A stretch of 64,000 nucleotides of DNA from Sphingopyxis sp. LC363 (GTDB lineage: Bacteria > Pseudomonadota > Alphaproteobacteria > Sphingomonadales > Sphingomonadaceae): positions 56,148-120,147 of the forward strand of contig NZ_JNFC01000073.1 in the NCBI RefSeq assembly GCF_000756385.1, in the 5' to 3' direction. Each line of letters begins with the position of its first letter. The stretch's first letter is position 1. Under the pieces are notes generated by a model. That model was not told the DNA's origin. It did no database searches and saw only the letters and a program-made list of their open reading frames with translations. This document shows, piece by piece, positions 7,961 to 16,267 of the stretch. The position numbers were made by a program, and so were the translations under genes.

Positions 7961-8187
7961 CAGAATATCTCGCTATTCTGCTCGATGAGCTTTTTGGCAT
8001 CGCCATCAAGCCTGTACACTACTTCCTGCCGGATGTTGATGTTCAGGTTGATCTCGATCGGCTTGTCGGGCGTTTCGATCTGCACGCAGCCCGTAAGGGC
8101 CCCCATCAGGGTCGGCGCACCTATCATCACCGCAACATGCCTGACGTCAATGGTCGGCCTCCTTGCTCCTATCTTGGTTCTCTTCAT
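7960..8187 (-). CDS. ynbE: YnbE family outer-membrane lipoprotein
   Basis: 75 residues. A hydrophobic stretch ends in a lipobox LTGC with the lipidated cysteine at C34; the mature peptide is only about 42 residues, with the conserved VQIETPDKPIEINLNINI segment of the YnbE family. Known role from E. coli: YnbE stacks by beta-strand addition on the C-terminus of YdbH to complete a lipid-conducting bridge to the outer membrane. Start overlaps the ydbH stop by 4 bp (ATGA) and its stop overlaps the ydbL start by one base. The leader before the lipobox is longer than usual; a later start is possible, but no better ATG is visible. Confidence 0.85.
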   Translation of the reverse strand: MKRTKIGARRPTIDVRHVAVMIGAPTLMGALTGCVQIETPDKPIEINLNINIRQEVVYRLDGDAKKLIEQNSEIF

Positions 8188-11100
8188 CGCACAGGCTCGC
8201 TTTCTGGTGGCTGAACGGGGGCGGCCTCACCCCCTGCGGCGGCTTCGGCTTCTTCCTGGGCCCGCATCAGGGCGGGCAAATTCTGTTCGATCAGCAGCGA
8301 GGGGTCGTAAAACCCCTTCGCCGAGGTGAGGAGCTGGCGGAACGGCGCCTTGATCTTCACATTGAAGACCAGCGGCAGTTTCGCAACCTGATTGGTCAGG
8401 AAATTGCGCGTCGCCCCCTCGCCCTGTCCTACGCCGCCAAAGCGGATGTCGGTCACCATTTCGCCGTCGAGATCCCCATTCAGGATGATCGTCAGATCGT
8501 CATATTTGAGGCTGCGCAGCGCACCAAAGGCAAAATTGGCGATCGTGCCGAGATTGCGGTTCGACAATTCGCCGACATAGGCGAGCGTGCCGCCGCCGGC
8601 GCGCGAATCGATGCGTCCGCCAACGATGCGCCCGCCGAGCCCGTCGAATTCGACGGGCAGCGTCCCGTCGAACACACCCGTTGCGTTGATATTGTCGAAC
8701 CCGAAATTCTGCAGGAACACCGCGGCGTCGACGCCGACGATGTCGAACGACAGCCGCCGCGCCTTGTCGGCATTGAAATCGAGCGTCGTCGGGTGGAGCA
8801 GCAGCTTGCCGCCGCCGAAGGGCCAGCTCCCGCCCTCGATGCGGACGCGGTTGTCGCCGAGCAGCCGATATTCGATCTCACCGTCGACCACGGGAATACC
8901 CGGATTGATCTCCGTGATCTTCGCGATCTGTCCCGGCGCCGACTTGAGTCCGATCAGATCGTCGAAGCTCAGCGTCGTCGTCAGCCCGGTCACCGGACCG
9001 AAGGCCGCGGCGAGGCTGGCATCGGCGGTGGCGAAGGTGCCGCGGCTCGTGACGCCGTCGGCGGTCCACTCGATCCGTCCGTCGCCGACCACCGAGCCCT
9101 GGACGTTGGCGACAACGCCGAGCGCGAGGCTGGTCAGCTGGTCAGGCTGGAATGCCTCGTCGAACCGGAGTTCCTCGACGACGAGGTCCGCCGAGCCGCT
9201 GCTGTCGGCGAAACGGTGACGGATCAGCGTGTCGAGGATTTTCGTTCCGGTCTTCCGTTCGTTGAAGCCGGCTTTCGCTTCGATGATTCCATCGGCGAAA
9301 CGCAGGTTCGCATCATCGCTGACGAGCGGGGAGAAGCGTGCGTCGGGCGCGGCGTCGGTGAGCAAAAGCCCGCCGTCGAGCGTCAACGCGCCATTAGCGA
9401 AACGCCACTGCCCTGCAATCTCGCTCATGTTGAGGGGCACTGCGCCGATCTTGCCCTCGGCGCCGCGAAGCTCGCCGGCCATGCCGTGCGGTATCGCGCG
9501 CCCGTTCAGGCTGTCGGCGGCGAAGCGCGTCGCGCCCTCCCCCTTGCCCATTCGGATATCGGCGCCCGCGAGCGACCAGCGCATCGCCGTGAGGTCGATG
9601 TTCGCCGGCCCGCTCGTCAGGCTGAGCGGCGAGCTGCCACTCGTTCCTCGCAAGGCGATGCGCGGAATGCGGATATCGCCGCGCAGCCCGCCCGGCCCGG
9701 CGCTGAGCAGCGGCGCGCCCGGACGGCTGCACAGATCGATCGCGCTGCGACCGAGCCGGAATCCGCCGACCTCGATCCGGTCGACGGCGAGGCGACTGCA
9801 TCCGCCGTCGAGCGCAAGGGCTCCAGTTGGAGCGAGAAAACCGTTCAGCGGCACCGTCAGCCGCTCGACGCGCCCGCCCACGAGCGGGCCCGACAGCGCC
9901 GCGGTCGTCGCGAAGCGGAGCAGGCCGCCGACGCCGCCCGAAAAGCGCACCGGCGTCAGCGCAAGCCGCGCCCCTTCGGCGCTATAGGGTTCGAAGCTGG
10001 CAAGGCCTGTCACCCGGCCGTCCTCGTCGCGATCGATGCTGAGCGTCCCCGACGGCAGATCGCCGCCATCGATGCTCCAGCGGCCCGTCGCGATCACCGC
10101 GGGTTCGTCCGCGCCATAGAGATAGCCGATGCGGCTGTCGGCGCTGCCGGTGAAGCGGGCGCCGCTCGCGCTCGTCAGTTCGGGCGCGATCAGGTCGACC
10201 CGCGCGGTCGCCCCCTCGCCCGCGAGCGCGAACCCCGCGCTGCCGCTCGCATCGGCGAGCACGCGGCCAAGCGCCGCCATCGCCTTTTCCGCAAGTGGCC
10301 CGACCGGCGATCCCGCCAGTCCGCGCGCGCTTTCGGCGAGCGAGCGGCGCAAATCCGCGCTGCCGCTCGCGCGTGCGAAACCAATGCGGCCGTCGAACTT
10401 CGGCGCCGCGCTGCCGACGCTGCCCTCGGCCTCGAGATTCACGCTCTCGGCCGCGAAATCGGGTCCACGCAGGCGCGCCATGTCGGCGTCGATGGCGAGT
10501 TTGGTCAGCACTGCGGTCCCGTCGAAGCTGGCGAGCAGCCCCATCCGGTCGGCGGCGAGCGATCCGGCGATCAACCGCACGATGCTGGCGTCGGCCTTGC
10601 CCTTCCAGCTCTGCAAATCCTCCGTCAGCGACAGGTCGAGCGCGATTTGCGGCGACGCCGCACTGACGCTGCCGTCGGCGCAGCGAAGCGAGCGTCCGCG
10701 CAGCGGCCCCACCAGCTGCGGCCGGACATCGCGGACGAGGATTGTCCCATAGAAGCTGACATCGTCGCCGTTGCACCCCGCCGCCGCGACCCGCGGAGCA
10801 ATCAGCGCGAGCTTGCCGGTAAAATCGCGGCGCAGATTGCCGCCGCCGTTCAGCGCCGCGCCGACGTCGCCCCACGGCGTCTCGACCCGCGCCCGCGCAT
10901 CGCGGAGGGCCACCGACAGATCGGGCAAGGCGAAGGGATCCTTGCTTTCGGGATCGCGAAACTTGTCGAGCGAACCGAACGACAGCCGCCCGTCGATGAA
11001 GCGGCCATAAAGCCGGACACCCTCGGCGTTGATTCCCGACACATAGGGCCCCGACCAGCCATAGCCGAGCAGGACTTCGACGCGCCGCGCCGTCAGGTCG

Positions 11101-11351
11101 GGCCGCTTCGGGTCGCCGATAACGATGTCGGACAATATCTCGCTGCGAAAGCCGATCCGCTCGATCGTGTAACGCGCGGGAACGTCGCGGCCACTGAGTT
11201 CCCCCCGGATAAACTCGTCGGCGATCGGTTCGCGCGCGATCCAGGCCCCCGCGACGAGGACGATCACCGCGCCGGCGGTCAGCCATCGCTTCTTGAACAG
11301 CAGCTTCCGGTATTTGAACCTCGGCGCCGCTCCGTCCGTCGCGTCAGTCAT
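8184..11351 (-). CDS. ydbH: YdbH family AsmA-like intermembrane lipid transport protein
   Basis: 1055 residues: a single N-terminal anchor helix (about 24-40) and a very long repetitive beta-rich periplasmic part, the architecture of AsmA-like proteins (YhdP, TamB, YdbH). The C-terminal 250 residues carry the YdbH-type pattern (GATRNFLTNQVAKLPLVFNVKIKAPF within longer context, ending before a low-complexity Ala/Glu/Pro tail). These proteins form a hydrophobic groove bridging inner membrane to outer membrane and move phospholipid; E. coli YdbH is redundant with TamB and YhdP. Longer than the E. coli protein by some 170 residues. First gene of the ydbH-ynbE-ydbL operon, divergent from radC. Confidence 0.88.
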   Translation of the reverse strand: MTDATDGAAPRFKYRKLLFKKRWLTAGAVIVLVAGAWIAREPIADEFIRGELSGRDVPARYTIERIGFRSEILSDIVIGDPKRPDLTARRVEVLLGYGWSGPYVSGINAEGVRLYGRFIDGRLSFGSLDKFRDPESKDPFALPDLSVALRDARARVETPWGDVGAALNGGGNLRRDFTGKLALIAPRVAAAGCNGDDVSFYGTILVRDVRPQLVGPLRGRSLRCADGSVSAASPQIALDLSLTEDLQSWKGKADASIVRLIAGSLAADRMGLLASFDGTAVLTKLAIDADMARLRGPDFAAESVNLEAEGSVGSAAPKFDGRIGFARASGSADLRRSLAESARGLAGSPVGPLAEKAMAALGRVLADASGSAGFALAGEGATARVDLIAPELTSASGARFTGSADSRIGYLYGADEPAVIATGRWSIDGGDLPSGTLSIDRDEDGRVTGLASFEPYSAEGARLALTPVRFSGGVGGLLRFATTAALSGPLVGGRVERLTVPLNGFLAPTGALALDGGCSRLAVDRIEVGGFRLGRSAIDLCSRPGAPLLSAGPGGLRGDIRIPRIALRGTSGSSPLSLTSGPANIDLTAMRWSLAGADIRMGKGEGATRFAADSLNGRAIPHGMAGELRGAEGKIGAVPLNMSEIAGQWRFANGALTLDGGLLLTDAAPDARFSPLVSDDANLRFADGIIEAKAGFNERKTGTKILDTLIRHRFADSSGSADLVVEELRFDEAFQPDQLTSLALGVVANVQGSVVGDGRIEWTADGVTSRGTFATADASLAAAFGPVTGLTTTLSFDDLIGLKSAPGQIAKITEINPGIPVVDGEIEYRLLGDNRVRIEGGSWPFGGGKLLLHPTTLDFNADKARRLSFDIVGVDAAVFLQNFGFDNINATGVFDGTLPVEFDGLGGRIVGGRIDSRAGGGTLAYVGELSNRNLGTIANFAFGALRSLKYDDLTIILNGDLDGEMVTDIRFGGVGQGEGATRNFLTNQVAKLPLVFNVKIKAPFRQLLTSAKGFYDPSLLIEQNLPALMRAQEEAEAAAGGEAAPVQPPESEPVR

Positions 11352-11521
11352 GCTAGGCTGGCCGATGACGTCATGGCGGCAAAATCTCGTCCCTCACCCC
11401 AAATCCTGTTCAGGGGAGAAACGCCGGACATCATATTTCGCTGCAAGAAACTGATCCGGTTCGCCATCTTCCTTTTCCTATGACCGTTGAGTGCGCCCCA
11501 CAAGGCGGTTATTCCCGCACC

Positions 11522-12205
11522 ATGGGGGACAGGGAAACACCGGATCATCTCGGGCACCGCGCGCGGCTGCGATCGCGTTTGCTCGCCGATTCCGAAGGGC
11601 TCGCGGATTATGAACTGGTGGAATATCTGCTCGCCCTCGCGATCCCGCGCCGGGACACCAAGCCGCTCGCAAAGGCGCTGCTCCGCGAATTCGGGTCGCT
11701 TGCGCAGCTTGTGAGCGCCGATCCCGAATCGCTGCGCCGCGTCCACGGGCTCGGCGACACCGGGATCGCGGCACTCAAGATCGTCCAGGCGGCCGCTCTG
11801 CGCCTTTTGAAAGGCGAGTTTCGCGACAAACCGCTCTTGTCGAGCTGGGACGCCCTTCTCGACTGGCTGCGCGCCGACATGGGACCGATCGACGTCGAGC
11901 GCGTCCGCGTCCTCTATCTCAATTCGCGCAACATGCTGATCCGCGACGAGCTTGCGAGCGAGGGATCGATCGACCAGTCGGCCATCTATGTCCGCGAGGT
12001 GATCAAGCGCGCATTGGAACTCGGCGCCTCAGCGATCATCCTCGTCCACAATCATCCAAGCGGCAGCCCCGAACCGAGCCGGCAGGACATCGCCATCACC
12101 CGCGAGATCGCGAGCGCGGCCGCAAAGCTCGGGATCGCGCTGCACGATCACATCGTCATCGGCGGTTCGGAGTATCGCAGCTTTCGCGCGATGGGACTTC
12201 TTTAG
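11522..12205 (+). CDS. radC: RadC family JAB-domain protein
   Basis: 227 residues from the ATG at 11522, chosen because RadC proteins begin a few residues before the GHRARLRxRL segment; an in-frame ATG at 11480 would add 14 unconserved residues. N-terminal helix-hairpin-helix (about 71-86, LRRVHGLGDTGIAAL) and a C-terminal JAB/MPN metalloprotease-like domain with H176-x-H178 in VHNHPSGSPEPSRQD and D189 as predicted zinc ligands. Despite the name, a role in DNA repair is not proven for the family. Divergent from ydbH. Confidence 0.92.
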   Translation: MGDRETPDHLGHRARLRSRLLADSEGLADYELVEYLLALAIPRRDTKPLAKALLREFGSLAQLVSADPESLRRVHGLGDTGIAALKIVQAAALRLLKGEFRDKPLLSSWDALLDWLRADMGPIDVERVRVLYLNSRNMLIRDELASEGSIDQSAIYVREVIKRALELGASAIILVHNHPSGSPEPSRQDIAITREIASAAAKLGIALHDHIVIGGSEYRSFRAMGLL

Positions 12206-12310
12206 CCCATTTGACTTATTCCGCCCCCGGCGACATCATCGCGTGATGCAGATTCGACGCGGCCTTCTCCGCTTCCGTTTCCACGGAGGACAGCTTCTCG
12301 CGGGCATTTA

Positions 12311-12347
12311 GCCCCGGGTTCCGGCGCGATCGCCCCGAGCCCGGGGC
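12311..12347 (+). terminator. GC-rich hairpin after radC
   Basis: Perfect 8-bp arms GCCCCGGG (12311-12318) and CCCGGGGC (12340-12347) in the 204-bp gap between radC and the Rnk-like gene. There is no T-run, so it is either a weak terminator or a leader structure of the next gene. Confidence 0.35.
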
Positions 12348-12409
12348 ACCTTCCGTCCCATATTGCCGCGCGTGGCGAAAGGCCGCGCGCCAGCCGGAAA
12401 GTCCGCGCC

Positions 12410-12826
12410 ATGACCAAGAAGAAAAGCGGGGCCGCGATGCCCCTTATCCGCATGATCGACAGCGAAGCCGACGCACTGACCGAACTCACGCTGCAAAATC
12501 AGCGCGATTCGATCTCTTTCCATGAATTGCTGCTCGACGAGATCGACCGCGCCGCGATCTGCGACCGCGCCGACATCCCGCCCGACGTCGTCACGATGGG
12601 GTCGAGCGTCACCTTCCTCGACGAAAAAAGCGGCGCCCAGCGGACGGTGCGCCTCGTCTATCCCGCCGACGCCGATATCGCCGCCGGACGAATGTCGATT
12701 CTGACGCCGGTCGGCGCGGGATTGATCGGACTCAGCGTCGGCCAGTCGATCAACTGGCCCGACCGCGGCGGCATCGAGCACCGGCTGACGATCGTCGCGG
12801 TCGAGCAGCCAGTACGCGCCGCATGA
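12410..12826 (+). CDS. rnk: Rnk/GreA-C family nucleoside diphosphate kinase regulator
   Basis: 138 residues. The C-terminal half (about 55-135) is the GreA/GreB FKBP-like domain: MGSSVTFLDEKSGAQRTVRLVYP and ISLLSPVGxGLIGLxxGQxI-like pattern ending in a Gly-rich strand. Short N-terminal part in place of the GreA coiled coil, as in Rnk, which binds RNA polymerase and affects nucleoside-diphosphate kinase levels. A ribosome site is weak. Alternative reading: generic GreA/GreB-family elongation factor. Confidence 0.83.
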   Translation: MTKKKSGAAMPLIRMIDSEADALTELTLQNQRDSISFHELLLDEIDRAAICDRADIPPDVVTMGSSVTFLDEKSGAQRTVRLVYPADADIAAGRMSILTPVGAGLIGLSVGQSINWPDRGGIEHRLTIVAVEQPVRAA

Positions 12827-12881
12827 ACGGCGATGCGGCCGCCGGATCGCTCCGACGGCCGCACCACCCCGCGAGGCGCGC

Positions 12882-13349
12882 TTAGGCGCCGCGCGACAGG
12901 AAACCGGTAAGTTCGGTCTTGTTCACGCCGCCCGACTTGTCGCCGTCGGCCGATGCGAACGCCTGACCGATCCAGCTCTTCACCTCGGCCGATTCGACAT
13001 CGGCGGCGGGGTCGGTCGCGGCACGCAGCTTTTTCATCCACGCACCGAATTCGGTCTCGTTGAGATCGCCATTCTTGTCCCCGTCATAAGTCGGGAATTC
13101 CTGATCGACGATCTGCGCGATCTGCGTCGGCGTCGCCGCACCCGACTGCGCGGGTTCGGTCGCAGCCGGCGGCGTCGAAGAATCGGGCGCCGGAGCCGGA
13201 GCGGTCGTGTCCGGCGTCGTCGTGTCGGGCATCGGAGCCGGCTCGGTCGTCGTCGGCGGATTCATCGGATCCGAAGCCGGCGGGGTCGTCTGAGCCAGCG
13301 CCGGGAAACTCACGGCGGCGGCGCCGATCAAAAGCATCTGTTTCAACAT
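12882..13349 (-). CDS. Secreted EF-hand protein
   Basis: 155 residues. Signal peptide 1-19 (cleavage after ALA), then about 50 residues of Pro/Thr/Ala linker, then two canonical calcium loops: D89-x-D91-x-N93-x-D95...E100 and D135-x-D137-x-S139...E146. A periplasmic or envelope calcium-binding protein; partner unknown. Lies 22 bp after a paralogue with nearly the same signal peptide but no EF-hands, and is probably cotranscribed with it. Confidence 0.85.
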   Translation of the reverse strand: MLKQMLLIGAAAVSFPALAQTTPPASDPMNPPTTTEPAPMPDTTTPDTTAPAPAPDSSTPPAATEPAQSGAATPTQIAQIVDQEFPTYDGDKNGDLNETEFGAWMKKLRAATDPAADVESAEVKSWIGQAFASADGDKSGGVNKTELTGFLSRGA

Positions 13350-13371
13350 GGTCTATCTCCAGTGTAGCGGA

Positions 13372-13671
13372 TTATTCCGGTTCCGACTCGGGCTTTTCCT
13401 CATCGTCCGGAGCGGGCTGATCGGCCGGAGGGGTCGGCTCAGCCGCGGGGGGCGTGTCGCTGGGGACCGCGTCCTCGGTCGGCGCCTCGTCAGCAGGCTT
13501 GGTTTCGTCCATGGGGGTGCTGTCCGGAGCAGGCGCGGTGCTATCGGTGGGAGCCGGCGGCGTCTGGGTCGTCGGAGCCTGCTCTTCGCTTGCCGGGGGA
13601 GTGGTCTGGGCCAGGGCGGGGAAGCTGACGGCCGCTGCGCCGATCAAAAGCACTTTTTTCAACACATTCAT
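13372..13671 (-). CDS. Secreted Pro/Thr/Glu-rich protein, paralogue of the EF-hand gene
   Basis: 99 residues. Residues 7-27 are LLIGAAAVSFPALAQTTPPAS, identical in the core to residues 6-26 of the downstream EF-hand protein; the rest is a disordered acidic Pro/Ala/Thr/Asp tail without calcium loops. An AGGAGA ribosome site precedes the ATG. Best explained as tandem duplication followed by loss (or lack of gain) of the EF-hand half. Function unknown. Confidence 0.75.
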   Translation of the reverse strand: MNVLKKVLLIGAAAVSFPALAQTTPPASEEQAPTTQTPPAPTDSTAPAPDSTPMDETKPADEAPTEDAVPSDTPPAAEPTPPADQPAPDDEEKPESEPE

Positions 13672-13775
13672 TCTCCTGTATCGGCGACCTTGATTGATCG
13701 GTCGCCTTTCTGATGGGGCGAAAGATCAACACACCGGATTTCGGCAAAGTTGCCGCTGCGGGAGATTTGGCGAAA

Positions 13776-13819
13776 CGCCCCGTCCCTGCTACGGGGCGCC
13801 CCGTCCCGGTTACGCGGGG
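13776..13819 (+). promoter_or_regulatory. Tandem hairpin repeat in the purB leader
   Basis: Two adjacent near-copies, 13776-13796 and 13797-13819, share CGCCCCGTCCC...TACG(C)GGGG; each can fold on itself through CCCCG/CGGGG. They lie 38-80 bp before the purB start. No known riboswitch pattern fits. Confidence 0.45.
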
Positions 13820-13856
13820 ATTCCGCGACAAGCCGCCCGAAAAGGAAGGAAATTCA

Positions 13857-15173
13857 ATGGTTCCGCGTTACGCACGGCCGGAAATGACCGCGATCTGGTC
13901 GGCCGAGAATCGCTTTCGCATCTGGTTCGAGATCGAAGCGCACGCGACCGACGCCCTCGCCGAACTCGGCACCGTCCCCAAATCCGCTGCCAAGGCGCTG
14001 TGGGACTGGTGGGCGACGAACCCTACGATCGACGTGGCCGCGATCGATGCGATCGAAGCGGTGACCAAGCATGACGTCATCGCCTTCCTGACCTGGGTTG
14101 CCGAAAATGTCGGCGACGAAGCCCGTTTCATGCACCAGGGCATGACGAGCTCCGATGTGCTCGACACCTGCCTCGCGGTCCAGCTTGCCCAAGCGGCCGA
14201 TATCCTGCTCGCCGACCTCGACGCGCTCCTCGATGCGATCAAGCGCCGGGCCTATGAGCACAAGCTGACCCCGACGATCGGCCGCAGCCACGGCATTCAC
14301 GCTGAGCCCGTCACTTTCGGGCTGAAGCTGGCCGAGGCCTATGCCGAATTTTCGCGCTGCAAGCTGCGCCTCCAGGCCGCGCGCGCAGAGATCGCGACCT
14401 GCGCAGTGTCGGGTGCGGTCGGCACCTTCGCCAATATCGATCCGCGCGTCGAAGCGCATGTCGCCGCCAAGCTCGGCCTGTCGATCGAGCCCGTTTCGAC
14501 GCAGGTCATCCCGCGCGATCGCCATGCTATGTTCTTCGCGGTGCTCGGCGTCATCGCCTCGTCGATCGAGCGCCTTGCGGTCGAGGTCCGCCACCTCCAG
14601 CGCACCGAAGTGCTCGAGGCCGAGGAATATTTCTCGCCCGGACAGAAGGGCTCATCGGCGATGCCGCACAAGCGCAATCCGGTGCTCACCGAAAATCTGA
14701 CCGGCCTTGCGCGCATGGTGCGCAGCGCCGCCATCCCCGCGATGGAAAATGTCGCGCTGTGGCACGAGCGCGACATCAGCCACTCGTCGGTCGAACGCTT
14801 CATCGGCCCCGACGCGACGATCACGCTCGACTTCGCGCTCGCGCGGCTGACCGGGGTCGTCGACAAGCTGCTCGTCTATCCCGAGCGGATGCAAAAGAAT
14901 CTCGACCGGATGGGCGGCCTCGTCCATTCGCAGCGCGTGCTGCTGGCGCTGACGCAGGCGGGCGCCAGCCGCGAGGACAGTTATGCGCTGGTCCAGCGCA
15001 ACGCGATGAAGGTGTGGGAATCGGACGGCCAGCTCTCGCTGCTCGAACTGCTGAAGGCCGACGCCGATGTGACCGCGCGGCTGTCGGCGGATCAGCTCAC
15101 GGAACTTTTCGACCTCGGCTATCATATGAAGCATGTCGACACGATCTTCGAGAGGGTGTTCAAAGCGGCCTAG
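13857..15173 (+). CDS. purB: Adenylosuccinate lyase
   Basis: 438 residues, cytoplasmic. Cleaves fumarate from SAICAR and from adenylosuccinate in purine synthesis. The fumarase/aspartase superfamily signature KGSSAMPHKRNP is intact, as is the histidine-containing TIGRSHGIHAEP segment. The ATG at 13857 follows an AAGGAAGGA ribosome site and fits the family N-terminus (MVPRYARPEM); the open frame extends upstream but is not conserved. First gene of the biosynthetic run leading to lapA, pyrF and trp genes. Confidence 0.97.
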   Translation: MVPRYARPEMTAIWSAENRFRIWFEIEAHATDALAELGTVPKSAAKALWDWWATNPTIDVAAIDAIEAVTKHDVIAFLTWVAENVGDEARFMHQGMTSSDVLDTCLAVQLAQAADILLADLDALLDAIKRRAYEHKLTPTIGRSHGIHAEPVTFGLKLAEAYAEFSRCKLRLQAARAEIATCAVSGAVGTFANIDPRVEAHVAAKLGLSIEPVSTQVIPRDRHAMFFAVLGVIASSIERLAVEVRHLQRTEVLEAEEYFSPGQKGSSAMPHKRNPVLTENLTGLARMVRSAAIPAMENVALWHERDISHSSVERFIGPDATITLDFALARLTGVVDKLLVYPERMQKNLDRMGGLVHSQRVLLALTQAGASREDSYALVQRNAMKVWESDGQLSLLELLKADADVTARLSADQLTELFDLGYHMKHVDTIFERVFKAA

Positions 15174-15241
15174 CCGCGGGCTGGAAACGCGCGGCATTCT
15201 GTCATAGTGTCGTCGCCGGATCGACAGAGGAGCAAGACGAA

Positions 15242-15586
15242 GTGGGAATCCTGCGTACGATCATCTGGGTCTTGCTAACCGCCGTGCTCGTCATCTTCGC
15301 GATGGCGAACTGGCAAGTCGTCACCGTCACGATCTGGCCGGGCTGGGAAGCCGAGACCAAATTGCCCGTCGTCATCTTCGCTTCGTTCCTGATCGGCAGC
15401 GTGCCGATGTGGGTCGCACTGCGCACGACGCGCTGGTCGCTGAAGCGCCGCCTCGACGCCAGCGAGCGGCAGGCCGCCGACCTGCGCGCGCTCGCCAACC
15501 GTCCGGTCGCCCCTGCCCCCGCGACTGAGCCGGTGAACGATATTCCGCCCGCCCCCACTGACCTCTTCTCGACGGACAAGCCATGA
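15242..15586 (+). CDS. lapA: LapA family (DUF1049) membrane protein
   Basis: 114 residues starting at GTG 15242 after a GAGGAG ribosome site. Two membrane helices (about 4-22 and 40-61) with the NWQxVTVxIWPxWE loop between them, then a short charged cytoplasmic part and a Pro-rich tail. The family member in E. coli, LapA/YciS, works with LapB in controlling LpxC and lipopolysaccharide synthesis; a LapB partner is not in this window. Overlaps pyrF by 4 bp (ATGA). Confidence 0.85.
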   Translation: MGILRTIIWVLLTAVLVIFAMANWQVVTVTIWPGWEAETKLPVVIFASFLIGSVPMWVALRTTRWSLKRRLDASERQAADLRALANRPVAPAPATEPVNDIPPAPTDLFSTDKP

Positions 15587-16257
15587 CCTCCCCGCTTTAC
15601 CTCGCCATCGATACCACGCACCTCGATGCCGCGCTGACGCTCGCGCAGAAGGTGCGGCGCCATGTCGGCGGGTTGAAACTGGGCCTCGAATTCTTCTGCG
15701 CCAACGGCCACCATGGCGTGCACGAGATGGCGAAACTCGGCCTGCCGATCTTTCTCGACCTCAAGCTTCACGATATTCCGAATACGGTGGCGAAGGCGAT
15801 CCAGGCGCTGCGTCCACTCGAACCCGCGGTGCTGACCGTTCACGCCGCGGGCGGCCGCGCGATGCTCGAAGAGGCCAAGGCGGTGGCCGGCGCCAATACG
15901 AAAGTCGTCGCGGTCACCGTGCTCACCAGCCTCGACGCGCCCGATCTCGACGACATCGGCGTCGGCGGCACCCCGCACGATCAGGTCGTGCGCCTCGCTG
16001 CGCTGGCGCGCAAAGCCGGGCTCGACGGTATCGTCTGCTCGGGCCAGGAGGTGAAAGCCGCGCGCAAGGCATGGCCCGGCGGCTATTTCGTCGTCCCCGG
16101 CGTCCGCCCTGCGAACGGCAAGAGCGGCGACCAGAAACGCATCGTGACGCCGGCGCAGGCGATGTCGGACGGCGCCTCGATCCTCGTCGTCGGCCGCCCG
16201 ATCAGCCAGTCGGCCGACCCCGATCTCGCCGCGCGCGAAATCGAGGCGACGCTTTAA
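15583..16257 (+). CDS. pyrF: Orotidine-5'-phosphate decarboxylase
   Basis: 224 residues, type 1 OMP decarboxylase (TIM barrel), last step of UMP synthesis. Catalytic Asp-Lys-Asp signature is in FLDLKLHDIPNT; the phosphate-binding PGVRP segment follows near the C-terminus. ATG overlaps the lapA stop by 4 bp. The gene sits between lapA and trpF, which are neighbours in many alphaproteobacteria. Confidence 0.97.
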   Translation: MTSPLYLAIDTTHLDAALTLAQKVRRHVGGLKLGLEFFCANGHHGVHEMAKLGLPIFLDLKLHDIPNTVAKAIQALRPLEPAVLTVHAAGGRAMLEEAKAVAGANTKVVAVTVLTSLDAPDLDDIGVGGTPHDQVVRLAALARKAGLDGIVCSGQEVKAARKAWPGGYFVVPGVRPANGKSGDQKRIVTPAQAMSDGASILVVGRPISQSADPDLAAREIEATL

Positions 16258-16267
16258 AGGGCAGGCC

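Noticed and set aside
8163..11483. Open frame of over 1100 codons on the plus strand opposite ydbH
   Set aside because: It mirrors ydbH in the antisense frame favoured by high GC3, has Arg/Ala/Asp-biased composition and no recognisable domain; ydbH itself has membrane anchor and operon context.
12311..12347. Strong terminator after radC
   Set aside because: Hairpin is good but lacks a T-run; kept only as a low-confidence feature.
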